The notes beneath the pieces are model-generated. The model had not been told where the DNA came from. It was given only the letters and a program-made list of their open reading frames with translations, and did not search any database. Position numbers and translations under genes: made by a program. Positions 8,585 through 17,700 of a stretch of DNA of 64,000 nt are shown here, in pieces. Source of the DNA: an uncultured Ruminococcus sp. (GTDB lineage: Bacteria > Bacillota > Clostridia > Oscillospirales > Acutalibacteraceae); the NCBI GenBank assembly GCA_958403905.1, contig CATXZD010000011.1:1-64000 (forward strand), read 5' to 3'. Every line of letters starts with the position of its first letter. The first letter of the stretch is position 1.

Positions 8585-9511
8585 ATGAAAAGAAAGCTTG
8601 CAATTTTTGGCATAATTATTATTTTTATAGCAGGACTAGGTGTTATGAGTTATCCTTTGGTAAGCTCGGTTATCAATAATATTGACAGCCGTAACCACGT
8701 TGAGGAGTACACTAAAACAACAAAACAGATGTCATCTAAGGAAACGCTTGAAAGTTTTAAACAAGCACAGGAGTATAACAACAGCCTGACAAACAACGTA
8801 ATCATTACCGACCCGTTTGACGAAGAAGCTTATCAGAAAATCGGTGCAAATTATGAAGAAGCACTTAATGTTGACGGCAACGGACTGATAGGATATATTG
8901 ATATTCCTAAAATTAATGTTTATCTTCCGATTTATCACGGAACAACGGATATGATTCTTGCCAAGGGCGCAGGCCATCTTCAGAATACTTCACTGCCAAT
9001 CGGCGGAGAAAGCACACACAGCGTAATTTCTGCACACACGGCGTATCCCGGCGAAACGTTCTTTGACTATCTTACTGATATGGAGGATGGCGATGAATTT
9101 TATATTCACGTTCTTGACAGAGTATTAAAGTATGAAGTGGACAGCATTAAGGTAGTTCTGCCCGAAAATACCAATGATTTGAGGGTAGTCAAGGGAGAGG
9201 ATTACGTAACGCTTCTAACATGTACGCCATACAGTATCAATACCCATCGACTGCTTGTAAGAGGCAGGAGAGTTGAGTATGATGACTCAAAGTACATAAC
9301 AACCGGTGCAAGTGCGGCAAGCTTTGGTGACAACGGAATATTCTTGCTCGGATTCAAAATTCCTTACTGGGCGGCGGCACTGATTATTGTCGGTTTTGTT
9401 GCGCTTGTGGTGCTGATAGTAATACTACACTTAAAGCGTTCAAAGAAAAAAAAGTGTTGTTCGGATAATAACAAGGACGAAGGCATTATCGAAATGCAGG
9501 ACGGTGATTGA
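8585..9511 (+). CDS. Class C sortase (pilin-type)
   Basis: Membrane-bound cysteine transpeptidase of 308 aa. It has an N-terminal membrane anchor (residues about 5-25), a DPF lid motif near residue 79, catalytic His151 in ISAHTAYPG, catalytic Cys213 in LLTCTPYSINTHR with the nearby arginine, and a C-terminal membrane segment (about residues 258-282) followed by a lysine-rich tail. Lid plus C-terminal anchor and the TLLTCTPY signature mark class C enzymes, which polymerise pilin subunits through LPXTG-like signals. No pilin gene is adjacent; a small protein with a KTGD-type tail is found at 43570. ATG follows AAAGGAAG and the next gene overlaps by 4 bp. Confidence 0.93.
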   Translation: MKRKLAIFGIIIIFIAGLGVMSYPLVSSVINNIDSRNHVEEYTKTTKQMSSKETLESFKQAQEYNNSLTNNVIITDPFDEEAYQKIGANYEEALNVDGNGLIGYIDIPKINVYLPIYHGTTDMILAKGAGHLQNTSLPIGGESTHSVISAHTAYPGETFFDYLTDMEDGDEFYIHVLDRVLKYEVDSIKVVLPENTNDLRVVKGEDYVTLLTCTPYSINTHRLLVRGRRVEYDDSKYITTGASAASFGDNGIFLLGFKIPYWAAALIIVGFVALVVLIVILHLKRSKKKKCCSDNNKDEGIIEMQDGD

Positions 9512-10311
9512 TTTTGTGGAGAAAAATAGTTTTAGGCGTTGCAATTGTTATGCTTATTGCAGGCATAGGTCTGTTTATGTTTCCGATTGTTTCCAATTTT
9601 GTCGGAACACAGATTGCAAATTCGGAAACGGAAAAATTTGAAGATAGGATTGAAAACGTTGTTGACGAAGACATAACATTTGAGGATGCGCACGAACAGG
9701 GAAAAGTGGACGATGAGGGCTATTTGGTTGATGAAAACGGCGATAGAAAATCAGAAGCTCCCGTTGTGTTTAAGCTTGACCTTGACAAACTGTATAAGGA
9801 CAGCGTAAAGTATAACGAAAACTTAAAAACGAATCAGCGCTCACTTCTCGTCGACAATTATGCTTATGCTCAGTCATCACTCGATTTGAGCAGTTACGGA
9901 ATAACCGACGGAATTTACGGCTATGTTTTTGCCGAGTCTATAAATATGAAACTGCCGATTTATCTCGGCGCAAATGACGCGACTATGAGTTACGGTGCGG
10001 CTCACCTTACATATACCTCTCTGCCGCTCGGCGGCAAAAACACAAACACCGTCCTGGCAGGACATACAGGATATATCGGCAGAATTTTCTTTGATAATAT
10101 ACGCAATCTGAAGATAGGCGATGAGGTAAAGCTGAGAAATTACTGGAACAACCTGACGTATAAGGTGATTGAAACAAAAATTTGCAAGCCTAACCGGTCG
10201 CAGGATATTTTTATCAAAGAAGACAAGGATTTGCTGACGATGATTACCTGTATTTCTGACAATAACGGCGGATTTGACAGATATTACGTAATTTGTGAAA
10301 GATCTTCTTAA
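9508..10311 (+). CDS. Second sortase, class uncertain
   Basis: A 267-residue sortase with one N-terminal membrane segment, catalytic His186 in VLAGHTGYIG and catalytic Cys248 in TMITCISDNNGG, with an arginine shortly after (DRYYVICE). There is no C-terminal membrane segment, so it is not a standard class C enzyme; it looks closer to the housekeeping A/D/E-type group. A long insert of charged residues (about 35-90) precedes the beta-barrel. The start is a TTG that overlaps the stop of the class C gene; a second TTG two codons later is also possible. Translational coupling suggests both sortases work on one system: one links subunits, the other anchors them to the wall. Confidence 0.88.
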   Translation: MILWRKIVLGVAIVMLIAGIGLFMFPIVSNFVGTQIANSETEKFEDRIENVVDEDITFEDAHEQGKVDDEGYLVDENGDRKSEAPVVFKLDLDKLYKDSVKYNENLKTNQRSLLVDNYAYAQSSLDLSSYGITDGIYGYVFAESINMKLPIYLGANDATMSYGAAHLTYTSLPLGGKNTNTVLAGHTGYIGRIFFDNIRNLKIGDEVKLRNYWNNLTYKVIETKICKPNRSQDIFIKEDKDLLTMITCISDNNGGFDRYYVICERSS

Positions 10312-10366
10312 AAAACTTGGTAACGGCAAATGTGTATTATGTGCATATGACACATCTGATTTTTAT

Positions 10367-10395
10367 TTGCATACAAATTTGTGATGTGTTAAAAT
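10367..10395 (+). promoter_or_regulatory. Promoter of the RCC1-dockerin gene
   Basis: TTGCAT at 10367-10372 and TAAAAT at 10390-10395 with a 17-bp spacer, about 42 bp before the start codon. The gene therefore has its own promoter after the sortases. Confidence 0.65.
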
Positions 10396-10436
10396 ATAGT
10401 AACTAAATTAATTTATAATATTTGAGGAAAAGAAAG

Positions 10437-11783
10437 ATGATTAAAATAAGTAAGAAAATTATTTCGGCATTTCTTACACTGTGTATTCTGTGCGCGGTAT
10501 TTTCCGTGAGTACTTTTGCGGCAAGTGGTAAAGCAGTCGGCAGCGGCGACTATTATGCAGATGCAGCGAATTTAAGCTTTGGATATGCACACAGCGCATA
10601 TATAACCGGAAACGGCGATTTGTATACATGGGGAGAAAATGATGTCGGACGGATTGGCGACGGAACAACAGAAAGTAAATATACTCCTACAAAGATAATG
10701 AGTAATGTAAAAACTGTAAGCCTTGGAAACGGGCACAGCGGGGCTATAACCGAAAACGGTGACCTGTATATGTGGGCGTATAATAAATATGGACAGCTTG
10801 GCGATGGAACAACAGATAATAGTATAACCCCCAAAAAGATAATGAGTAATGTAAAAGCTGTGAGTCTTGGAGGTTACCACACCGGAGCAATAACCGAAAA
10901 CGGTGATCTGTATATGTGGGGATATAACCATTTCGGACAGCTTGGCAACGGAACAACAGAATGCAGATATACCCCTACAAAAATAATGAGCAATGTAAAA
11001 GCCGTGAGCCTTGGAATTTATCACAGCGGAGCAATAACCGAAAACGGCGACTTATATATGTGGGGATATAATCATTACGGAGAGCTTGGCGACGGAACAA
11101 CAACTGACAGTCTTACTCCTAAAAAGATAATGAGCAATGTAAAAGCCGTAAGTCTTGGTGATAGGCACAGCGGAGCAATAACCAAAAACGGTGATTTATA
11201 TACATGGGGATATAATCATAACGGAGAGCTTGGTGATGGAACAACCGACAATAACATAACCCCAAAAAAGATAATGAGCAATGTAAAAGCCGTGAGCCTT
11301 GGATACAATCACAGCGGAGCAATAGCCGAAAACGACGATTTATATATGTGGGGAGATAATCACGATGGACAGCTTGGTGACGGAACAACAACTGACAGGC
11401 TTATCCCTACAAAGATAATGAGTAAAGTAAAAGCAGTATGCCTTGGAAGTTTTCACAGCGGGACAATAACACAAAATGATGATTTGTATATGTGGGGATA
11501 TAATTACTTCGGAGAGCTTGGTGACGGAACGACAACCGACAGGTACAACCCAACAAAGATTGCTAATCTGTTTGTGTTGAAACTCGGTGATGTAAACCTT
11601 GACGGAATTGTAAATATATACGATGTAACGCTGACTCAAAAGTACATTGCTAATATTACAGATCTTGACAGCAGACAGCTTAAAGCCGCAGATGTTACAG
11701 GCGACGGATATGTTAACATTTATGATGTAACTAAAATTCAAAAGTACATTGCAGGGTTAATATCATCACTTTCAAATTCTTAA
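10437..11783 (+). CDS. Secreted RCC1-repeat protein with C-terminal type I dockerin
   Basis: A 448-residue exported protein. Residues 1-31 form a signal peptide ending near STFAAS. Seven RCC1-like repeats of 48 residues follow, each built on GDLYMWGYNxxGQLGDGT...KIMSNVKAVSLG...HSGAITEN, predicted to fold as a beta-propeller. The last 65 residues are a dockerin with two calcium-binding loops, GDVNLDGIVNIYDV and DVTGDGYVNIYDV, each followed by a QKYIA helix. Dockerins dock enzymes onto cohesin-bearing scaffolds, so the protein may be a binding or regulatory part of a cellulosome- or amylosome-like complex. No catalytic domain is seen. ATG 10437 follows GAGGAAAAG; an upstream TTG is rejected. 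Confidence 0.93.
   Translation: MIKISKKIISAFLTLCILCAVFSVSTFAASGKAVGSGDYYADAANLSFGYAHSAYITGNGDLYTWGENDVGRIGDGTTESKYTPTKIMSNVKTVSLGNGHSGAITENGDLYMWAYNKYGQLGDGTTDNSITPKKIMSNVKAVSLGGYHTGAITENGDLYMWGYNHFGQLGNGTTECRYTPTKIMSNVKAVSLGIYHSGAITENGDLYMWGYNHYGELGDGTTTDSLTPKKIMSNVKAVSLGDRHSGAITKNGDLYTWGYNHNGELGDGTTDNNITPKKIMSNVKAVSLGYNHSGAIAENDDLYMWGDNHDGQLGDGTTTDRLIPTKIMSKVKAVCLGSFHSGTITQNDDLYMWGYNYFGELGDGTTTDRYNPTKIANLFVLKLGDVNLDGIVNIYDVTLTQKYIANITDLDSRQLKAADVTGDGYVNIYDVTKIQKYIAGLISSLSNS
10600..11560 (+). repeat. 144-bp tandem repeat inside the RCC1 gene
   Basis: The block AARATAATGAG recurs at 10691, 10835, 10979, 11123, 11267 and 11411, exactly 144 bp apart each time. DNA conservation is high, including at third codon positions, which points to recent amplification or gene conversion rather than ancient repeats. 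Confidence 0.9.
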
Positions 11784-11833
11784 TAGGTACTTAGTTTTGA
11801 ATTGTAGTCGTAATGATGTTTTAAAACAAAAAA

Positions 11834-11868
11834 TCGGAGGTATCAGTGATGATACCTCCGAAAATTTT
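11834..11868. terminator. Bidirectional terminator
   Basis: Twelve-bp perfect stem TCGGAGGTATCA / TGATACCTCCGA with loop GTGA, flanked by A-rich and T-rich runs on both sides. It serves the convergent RCC1 and DUF1292 genes. Confidence 0.9.
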
Positions 11869-11883
11869 ATTCTTTCGAAAATT

Positions 11884-12180
11884 TTATTCAAAGTTAATGT
11901 CGCCTTCGTATTTCTTTTTGAACATATCGAAAACAGTCTGTAGAATTTCCTCATCGTCAATGCTAACATATTCTTCCGTTTCTTCATCAAGAGCATTGAT
12001 TTTAAGAATTACAACCTCATCTGCGTCCTCGTCATTTTCAATGAGAACTATATATTCATCACCGTCATATTCAATAACGTCAAGAAATTCAAATTCAACC
12101 TCGTTGCCCTCGTCATCGGTAAGGGTGATGAGCGCACCTTCGTTTTCCATTTCTTCAAGGATATTTTCGTTGTCAGCCAT
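11884..12180 (-). CDS. DUF1292 family acidic protein
   Basis: A 98-residue, very acidic soluble protein with the DUF1292 pattern: LTDDEGNEVEFEFLDVIEYDGDEYIVL then VVILKI and a C-terminal FKKKY. Members are small conserved Firmicute proteins (YrzB-like) of unknown function, often near alaS/ruvX genes, which are not present here. It has its own promoter and a shared terminator, so it is monocistronic. Confidence 0.88.
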   Translation of the reverse strand: MADNENILEEMENEGALITLTDDEGNEVEFEFLDVIEYDGDEYIVLIENDEDADEVVILKINALDEETEEYVSIDDEEILQTVFDMFKKKYEGDINFE

Positions 12181-12213
12181 ATTATGTCCCCGCTTTCTGT
12201 TAACTTCTTCTAC

Positions 12214-12242
12214 AGTATAACTATATTATGTGTAAAAGTCAA
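12214..12242 (-). promoter_or_regulatory. Promoter of the DUF1292 gene
   Basis: On the minus strand TTGACT (12242-12237) and TATACT (12219-12214) with a 17-bp spacer, about 35 bp before the start codon. Confidence 0.75.
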
Positions 12243-12339
12243 GTGCAAATTCGTGCAATATCTTGTTGTGGTAAACCGAGGCTTATTGCTGTTTAAGAGA
12301 ATAGACTTCACTTTTTGCACAAATTCAGAAAATTATCTA

Positions 12340-12368
12340 TTGAAATATGTTAAAAATTAGGATATACT
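12340..12368 (+). promoter_or_regulatory. Promoter of htpG
   Basis: TTGAAA at 12340-12345 and TATACT at 12363-12368 with a 17-bp spacer. No CIRCE inverted repeat (TTAGCACTC type) is seen near it, so HrcA control is not supported. Confidence 0.75.
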
Positions 12369-12423
12369 TATTATTTAAGGATTAGTATATAACCTGAAAT
12401 TTGATTAAAAAGGAAGTAAATTT

Positions 12424-14304
12424 ATGGCTAAGAAACAGTTTAAATCAGAGTCAAAAAGACTTCTTGATTTGATGATTAACTCAATTTATACTCATAAGGA
12501 AATTTTCCTTCGTGAGATTATCTCAAACGCAAGCGATGCTATCGACAAGCTTTGCTTTATTTCGCTCACAGACGATAAGGTCGGAATGGACAGAAGCGAC
12601 TTTAAAATTACAATCAAAACCGACAAAGACAACCGTATCCTTACAATTACCGATAACGGAATCGGTATGGACAAGGACGACCTTGAAAATAATCTTGGTA
12701 CAATTGCGTCTTCCGGTTCTTATAAATTCAAACAGGATATGGAAGAAAAGCAGGACGATATCGACATTATCGGTCAGTTCGGCGTAGGATTTTACTCTGC
12801 GTTTATGGTTGCAAAAAAAATCACCGTAAACACAAAGAAATACGGCTGTGAAACAGGATATTGCTGGCAGTCAAGCGGTGCTGACGGCTACACAATAAAG
12901 GAAATCGAAAAGGACGCTCCCGGTACCGAGATTATCCTTGAGCTAAAGGATAACACAGAGGAAGAAAATTATGACGAATTTCTTGAGCAGTACAGAATTC
13001 AGGGACTTGTCAAGAAGTATTCAGACTATATTCGCTATCCGATTATGATGGATATGAAACGCAGCAGGGTAAAGGAAGAAACAAAAGACAGCGAAAAGCC
13101 CGAATACGAGGATTACACGGAAACCGAGACACTCAACAGTATGGTTCCTATATGGCAGCGCCCCAAAAAGGACGTTGAGCAGGAGGAGTACGATAAGTTC
13201 TATCAGGAAAAGTTTATGTCAATGGACAAGCCGATAAAAACAATTGTAACCTCTGTTGAGGGCGTTGTTACATACAAGGCTTTACTCTTCATTCCGTCTG
13301 CTGCCCCGTATGACTATTACACAAAGGAGTACAAAAAAGGACTCCAGTTATATTCAAGCGGTGTTCTTATTATGGACTGTTGTGAGGAGCTTTTGCCCGA
13401 ACACTTCCGCTTTGTAAGAGGTGTTGTTGACACAGCAGATCTTTCGCTGAACATTTCAAGAGAAATGCTCCAGCACGACCGTCACTTGCTTACAATTGCA
13501 CAGAATATTGAAAAGAAAATTAAAAACGAGCTTAATTCAATGCTTGCTAATGACCGTGAAAATTATGAAAAGTTCTTTGCAGCATTCGGCAGACAGCTTA
13601 AATACGGAGTTGTTTCCGACTATGGTATGCACAAGGACGAGCTTCAGGATTTGCTTATGTTCTATTCTTCAACAGAAAAGAAGCTTGTAACACTTTCAGA
13701 GTATGTGGACAGAATGAAAGAGGATCAGAAGTTTATTTACTTTGCAACAGGTGAGAATGCTGCCGCAATCGACACGCTTCCTCAGACTGAGCTTTTGCGC
13801 TCAAAGGGTTTTGAAATTCTTTACTGCACAGATGATGTTGACGAGTTCACGCTTCAGTCGCTTATGCAGTACAAGGAAAATAAGTTCTGTTCGGCAACAA
13901 ATGATGACCTCGGAATTGAGAATGATGAAAAATCAGAAGATGAAAAGGACAGTAGTGCATTGCTTACTTTTGTAAAAGAAACCCTTGGTGACAAGGTGAG
14001 CGAGGTTACGGCGTCCAAGAAGCTTGTATCTCACCCCGTTTGTCTTACAGCAAAGGGCGGAATTTCATTTGAAATGGAAAAGTACTTCAACTCTGTTCAG
14101 CCTGATTCGGGTATGAAGGCTCAGAGGGTGCTTGAACTTAACCTTTCGCATCACGCCGTAAAGACAATGGAAGAGCTTATTCAGACGGACATTGAAAAAG
14201 CGAAAAAATATGCAGAGGTGCTTTATTGTCAGGCGCTTCTTATTGCAGGACTTCCGCTTGAAAATCCGTCGGAATATACCGACTTGATTTGCTCAATTAT
14301 TTAA
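12424..14304 (+). CDS. htpG: Molecular chaperone HtpG (Hsp90)
   Basis: Bacterial Hsp90 of 626 aa. The GHKL ATP-binding domain shows FLREIISNASDAIDK, TDNGIGM and GQFGVGFYSAFMV; the middle domain carries the SLNISREMLQ segment with the catalytic arginine, and the C-terminal domain mediates dimerisation. ATP-driven client remodelling in the cytosol. ATG follows AAAGGAAG at 12410-12417. It is monocistronic between its own promoter and terminator. Confidence 0.97.
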   Translation: MAKKQFKSESKRLLDLMINSIYTHKEIFLREIISNASDAIDKLCFISLTDDKVGMDRSDFKITIKTDKDNRILTITDNGIGMDKDDLENNLGTIASSGSYKFKQDMEEKQDDIDIIGQFGVGFYSAFMVAKKITVNTKKYGCETGYCWQSSGADGYTIKEIEKDAPGTEIILELKDNTEEENYDEFLEQYRIQGLVKKYSDYIRYPIMMDMKRSRVKEETKDSEKPEYEDYTETETLNSMVPIWQRPKKDVEQEEYDKFYQEKFMSMDKPIKTIVTSVEGVVTYKALLFIPSAAPYDYYTKEYKKGLQLYSSGVLIMDCCEELLPEHFRFVRGVVDTADLSLNISREMLQHDRHLLTIAQNIEKKIKNELNSMLANDRENYEKFFAAFGRQLKYGVVSDYGMHKDELQDLLMFYSSTEKKLVTLSEYVDRMKEDQKFIYFATGENAAAIDTLPQTELLRSKGFEILYCTDDVDEFTLQSLMQYKENKFCSATNDDLGIENDEKSEDEKDSSALLTFVKETLGDKVSEVTASKKLVSHPVCLTAKGGISFEMEKYFNSVQPDSGMKAQRVLELNLSHHAVKTMEELIQTDIEKAKKYAEVLYCQALLIAGLPLENPSEYTDLICSII

Positions 14305-14329
14305 AATATATTATATGTAAAGTCAGCAA

Positions 14330-14364
14330 AAGCCGCCGTTTAAAAATGAACGGCGGCTTGTTTT
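14330..14364 (+). terminator. Terminator after htpG
   Basis: Eleven-bp stem AAGCCGCCGTT / AACGGCGGCTT followed by GTTTT. Confidence 0.9.
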
Positions 14365-14539
14365 ATTAAAATTCTCTGCTTTTTATGCTCAGAACTATAT
14401 ATCCTAAAACAATAAACTCAGTCGGGTGTTTCTTTTGATGCAAAAATAAATCCCAAAGAAAATTATATTCCTTTGGAGAATTAAAACACAAAAAATTTTA
14501 AAAATCATAAAAATCGGCTCAAATTATTTAAATATCCTC

Positions 14540-14568
14540 TTGACAACTTGATAAGTAAGCTATAAAAT
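14540..14568 (+). promoter_or_regulatory. Main candidate promoter for rpoBC
   Basis: TTGACA at 14540-14545 and TAAAAT at 14563-14568, 17-bp spacer, giving a leader of about 175 nt. Confidence 0.75.
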
Positions 14569-14631
14569 AGTAAAATGTACCATAATGGGGATATGTACCG
14601 ACGAGGTGGAAAATTTTTTAAAAATCATAAC

Positions 14632-14661
14632 TTGACAATGGGATATTATCACAAATAATTC
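14632..14661 (+). promoter_or_regulatory. Second candidate promoter for rpoBC
   Basis: TTGACA at 14632-14637 with TAATTC at about 14656-14661 (18-bp spacer). The -10 is poor, so this is tentative. Confidence 0.4.
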
Positions 14662-14752
14662 TTTGTGTCAAGATGTTTTTTATTACACTTTTTTTACTTT
14701 TACTTTTGGTCGGAACATTGCCGTTTAAAAATATTTAAGGAGTGATAAGCCT

Positions 14753-17700
14753 ATGGTAAATGTCAAACCCGTAAAGCTTGGCAACACCGAGAGAATGAGT
14801 TTTGGTAAAATCGATGAAGTAATCGATATGCCCAACCTTATTGAAATTCAGAAAGCGTCTTATCAATGGTTTCTTGATGAAGGACTTAAGGATGTATTTA
14901 AGGATGTATCCGGCATCACAGACTACCAGGACAACCTCGTTCTTGACTTTATTGATTACACCCTTGACGTGGATCATCCTAACTACAGCGTTATCGAATG
15001 TAAGGTGCGTGACGCAACATATTCGGCGGCTCTGCGTGTAACTGCAAGACTTTTGAACAAGTCGACGGGTGAAATTAAGGAAAGCAACGTGTTTATGGGT
15101 GATTTTCCGCTTATGACTCCGAGCGGAACATTCGTAATCAACGGTGCGGAGCGTGTTATTGTATCACAGCTCGTAAGAAGCCCCGGTGTATATTATAAAA
15201 TGGATCACGATAAAACAGGTAAGGAGCTTTACTCTACAACCGTAATTCCTAACCGTGGTGCGTGGCTTGAATACGAGACAGATGTAAACGATGTTTTCTA
15301 TGTTCGCATTGACAAGAACAGAAAGCTGCCTGTTACTTCATTTATCAGAGCACTCGGCTTGGGTTCTGACGCTGAAATCCTTGAGTTTTTCGGCGACGAC
15401 GAGAGAATGAAGGCTACAATCGAAAAGGATCAGGCTTCAAATATTGAAGAAGGTCTTATTGAGGTTTACAAAAAGCTTCGTCCGTCAGAGCCTCCGACAG
15501 TTGACAGTGCAAGAACTCACATAAACAATCTGTTCTTTGACCCCAATCGTTATGATATGTCAAGGGTAGGCAGATATAAATACAACAAAAAGCTCGGCAT
15601 TGCAAACCGTCTTGAGGGACAGATCCTTGCAGAGCCAATTGCTAACCCCAGAACGGGCGAGGTTATGGCGCTTCGTGACGAGAAAATTTCAAAGGAAAAG
15701 GCTTTTGAAATTGAAAATGCAGGCGTAAACGTAGCTTACGTAAAGGCTGCCGATGAAACTATAGTAAAGATTATTTCAAACGGTATGGTTGATATAGGCT
15801 GCTATGTTGACTTTGACGCCGAGAAAGAGTGCGAAATCAAAGAGCACGTTCGTTTTGATGTTCTCTGCGAAATTCTTGACAGCGCTTCAAACGAAGACGA
15901 GCTTAAGTCAATGCTTCGTGAGCGTGCGGCAGAGCTTGTCCCCAATCACATTACCGTTGAGGATATTTTTGCTACAATTAACTACCTTAACTGCGTTGCA
16001 CACGGCGTTGGCAATACTGACGATATTGACCATCTCGGCAACAGACGTATCCGCAGCGTAGGCGAGCTTTTACAGAATCAGTTCAGGATTGGTTTTTCAA
16101 GACTTGAAAGAGTTGTAAGAGAGAGAATGACAACCCAGTCGCAGGATATGGACTCGCTTTCTCCTAACTCACTTATAAATATCCGTCCCGTAACAGCGGC
16201 AATCAAAGAGTTTTTCGGTTCATCTCCGCTGTCACAGTTTATGGACCAGACAAACCCGCTTGCTGAGCTTACTCACAAGCGTCGTCTTTCAGCCCTCGGC
16301 CCCGGCGGTCTTTCACGTGACCGTGCAGGATTTGAGGTTCGTGACGTTCACTACACACACTACGGACGTATGTGTCCTATCGAAACGCCTGAAGGACCTA
16401 ACATCGGTCTTATCTCATACCTTGCTTCGTTTGCAAGAATCAACAAGTACGGCTTTGTTGAGGCTCCTTTCCGTAAGATTGACAAGGAAACAGGCATTGT
16501 AACCGACGAGGTTGTATATATGACGGCAGACGTCGAGGATAACTACGTTGTAGCTCAGGCTAACGAACCGCTTGACGAAAACGGCAGATTTGTTCATTCA
16601 AGAGTTGTCGGTCGTTACCTTGACGAATTTGTCGAGCTTCCTCCCGACAGATTTGACTATATGGACGTATCGCCTAAGATGGTTGTATCCGTTGCTACAG
16701 CAATGATTCCGTTCCTTGAAAACGATGACGCCAACCGTGCTCTTATGGGCGCGAACATGCAGCGTCAGGCTGTTCCGCTTCTCCGTTCACAGGCTCCCAT
16801 TGTCGGCACAGGTATGGAATACAAGGCAGGTACCGACTCGGGCGTTTGTATTCTTGCTGAGGAAGACGGTATTGTAATGAGCGTTGACGCGCGCAATATC
16901 CGTGTTCAGTATGATTCCGGCAGAGTTCAGGATTTTGAGGTTATCAAATTCCTCCGTTCAAACCAGGGAACATGCTTTAATCAGCGTCCGATTGTTGCAA
17001 GAGGACAGCGTGTTAAGAAGGGCGAGGTTCTCGCAGACGGACCTGCAACCGATAACGGCGAAATTGCACTCGGTAAAAACGCTCTCATCGGCTTTATGAC
17101 ATGGGAAGGTTACAACTACGAGGACGCCGTACTTATTAACGAAAAAATCGTTCGTGACGATGTTTATACCTCAATTCACATTGAGGAATACGATACAGAG
17201 GCAAGAGATACAAAGCTCGGTCCCGAAGAAATTACAAGGGATATTCCGAATGTCGGCGAGGATGTTTTAAAATACCTCGACGAGGACGGTATTATTCAGA
17301 TTGGCTCCGAGGTTAAGGCAGGAGATATTCTAGTAGGTAAGGTTACTCCTAAGGGAGAAACAGAGCTTACGGCTGAGGAAAGACTTCTCCGTGCAATCTT
17401 CGGTGAAAAAGCAAGAGAAGTCAGAGATACTTCTCTGCGTGTACCTCACGGTGAATGCGGTACAGTTGTTGACGTTAAGGTGTTTACACGTGCAGACAGC
17501 AGAAACGAGCTTCAGCCCGGCGTTAACAAGGTAGTAAGAGTTTATCTTGCACTTAAGCGTAAAATCAGCGTTGGCGACAAGATGGCAGGACGTCACGGAA
17601 ACAAGGGTGTCGTTTCAAGGATTCTTCCTGTTGAGGATATGCCTTTCCTTCCCGACGGTACTCCGCTTGACATTGTGCTCAACCCCTTGGGCGTACCTTC

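Larger units (their letters stand above)
14365..14752. other. Upstream region of rpoBC
   Basis: About 390 bp with no gene. It contains two candidate promoters (14540-14568 and 14632-14661) and a pair of GTAC motifs around 14577-14599. No L10/L12 genes or L10 leader are present, unlike the usual arrangement before rpoB. No other structure was recognised. Confidence 0.6.

Noticed and set aside
10600..11560. Regularly spaced repeats considered as a CRISPR-like array
   Set aside because: The period is 144 bp, the repeats are in a coding frame with a beta-propeller pattern, and no unique spacers or cas genes are found.
10474..11741. Several long open frames on the minus strand inside the RCC1 gene
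   Set aside because: They follow the 144-bp repeat of the plus-strand gene and reflect its codon pattern, not separate genes.
12200..12423. CIRCE or other heat-shock operator before htpG
   Set aside because: No TTAGCACTC-type inverted repeat was found.
16200..16400. Possible rifampicin-resistance changes in RpoB
   Set aside because: The Asp, His and Ser positions of the pocket match the sensitive form.
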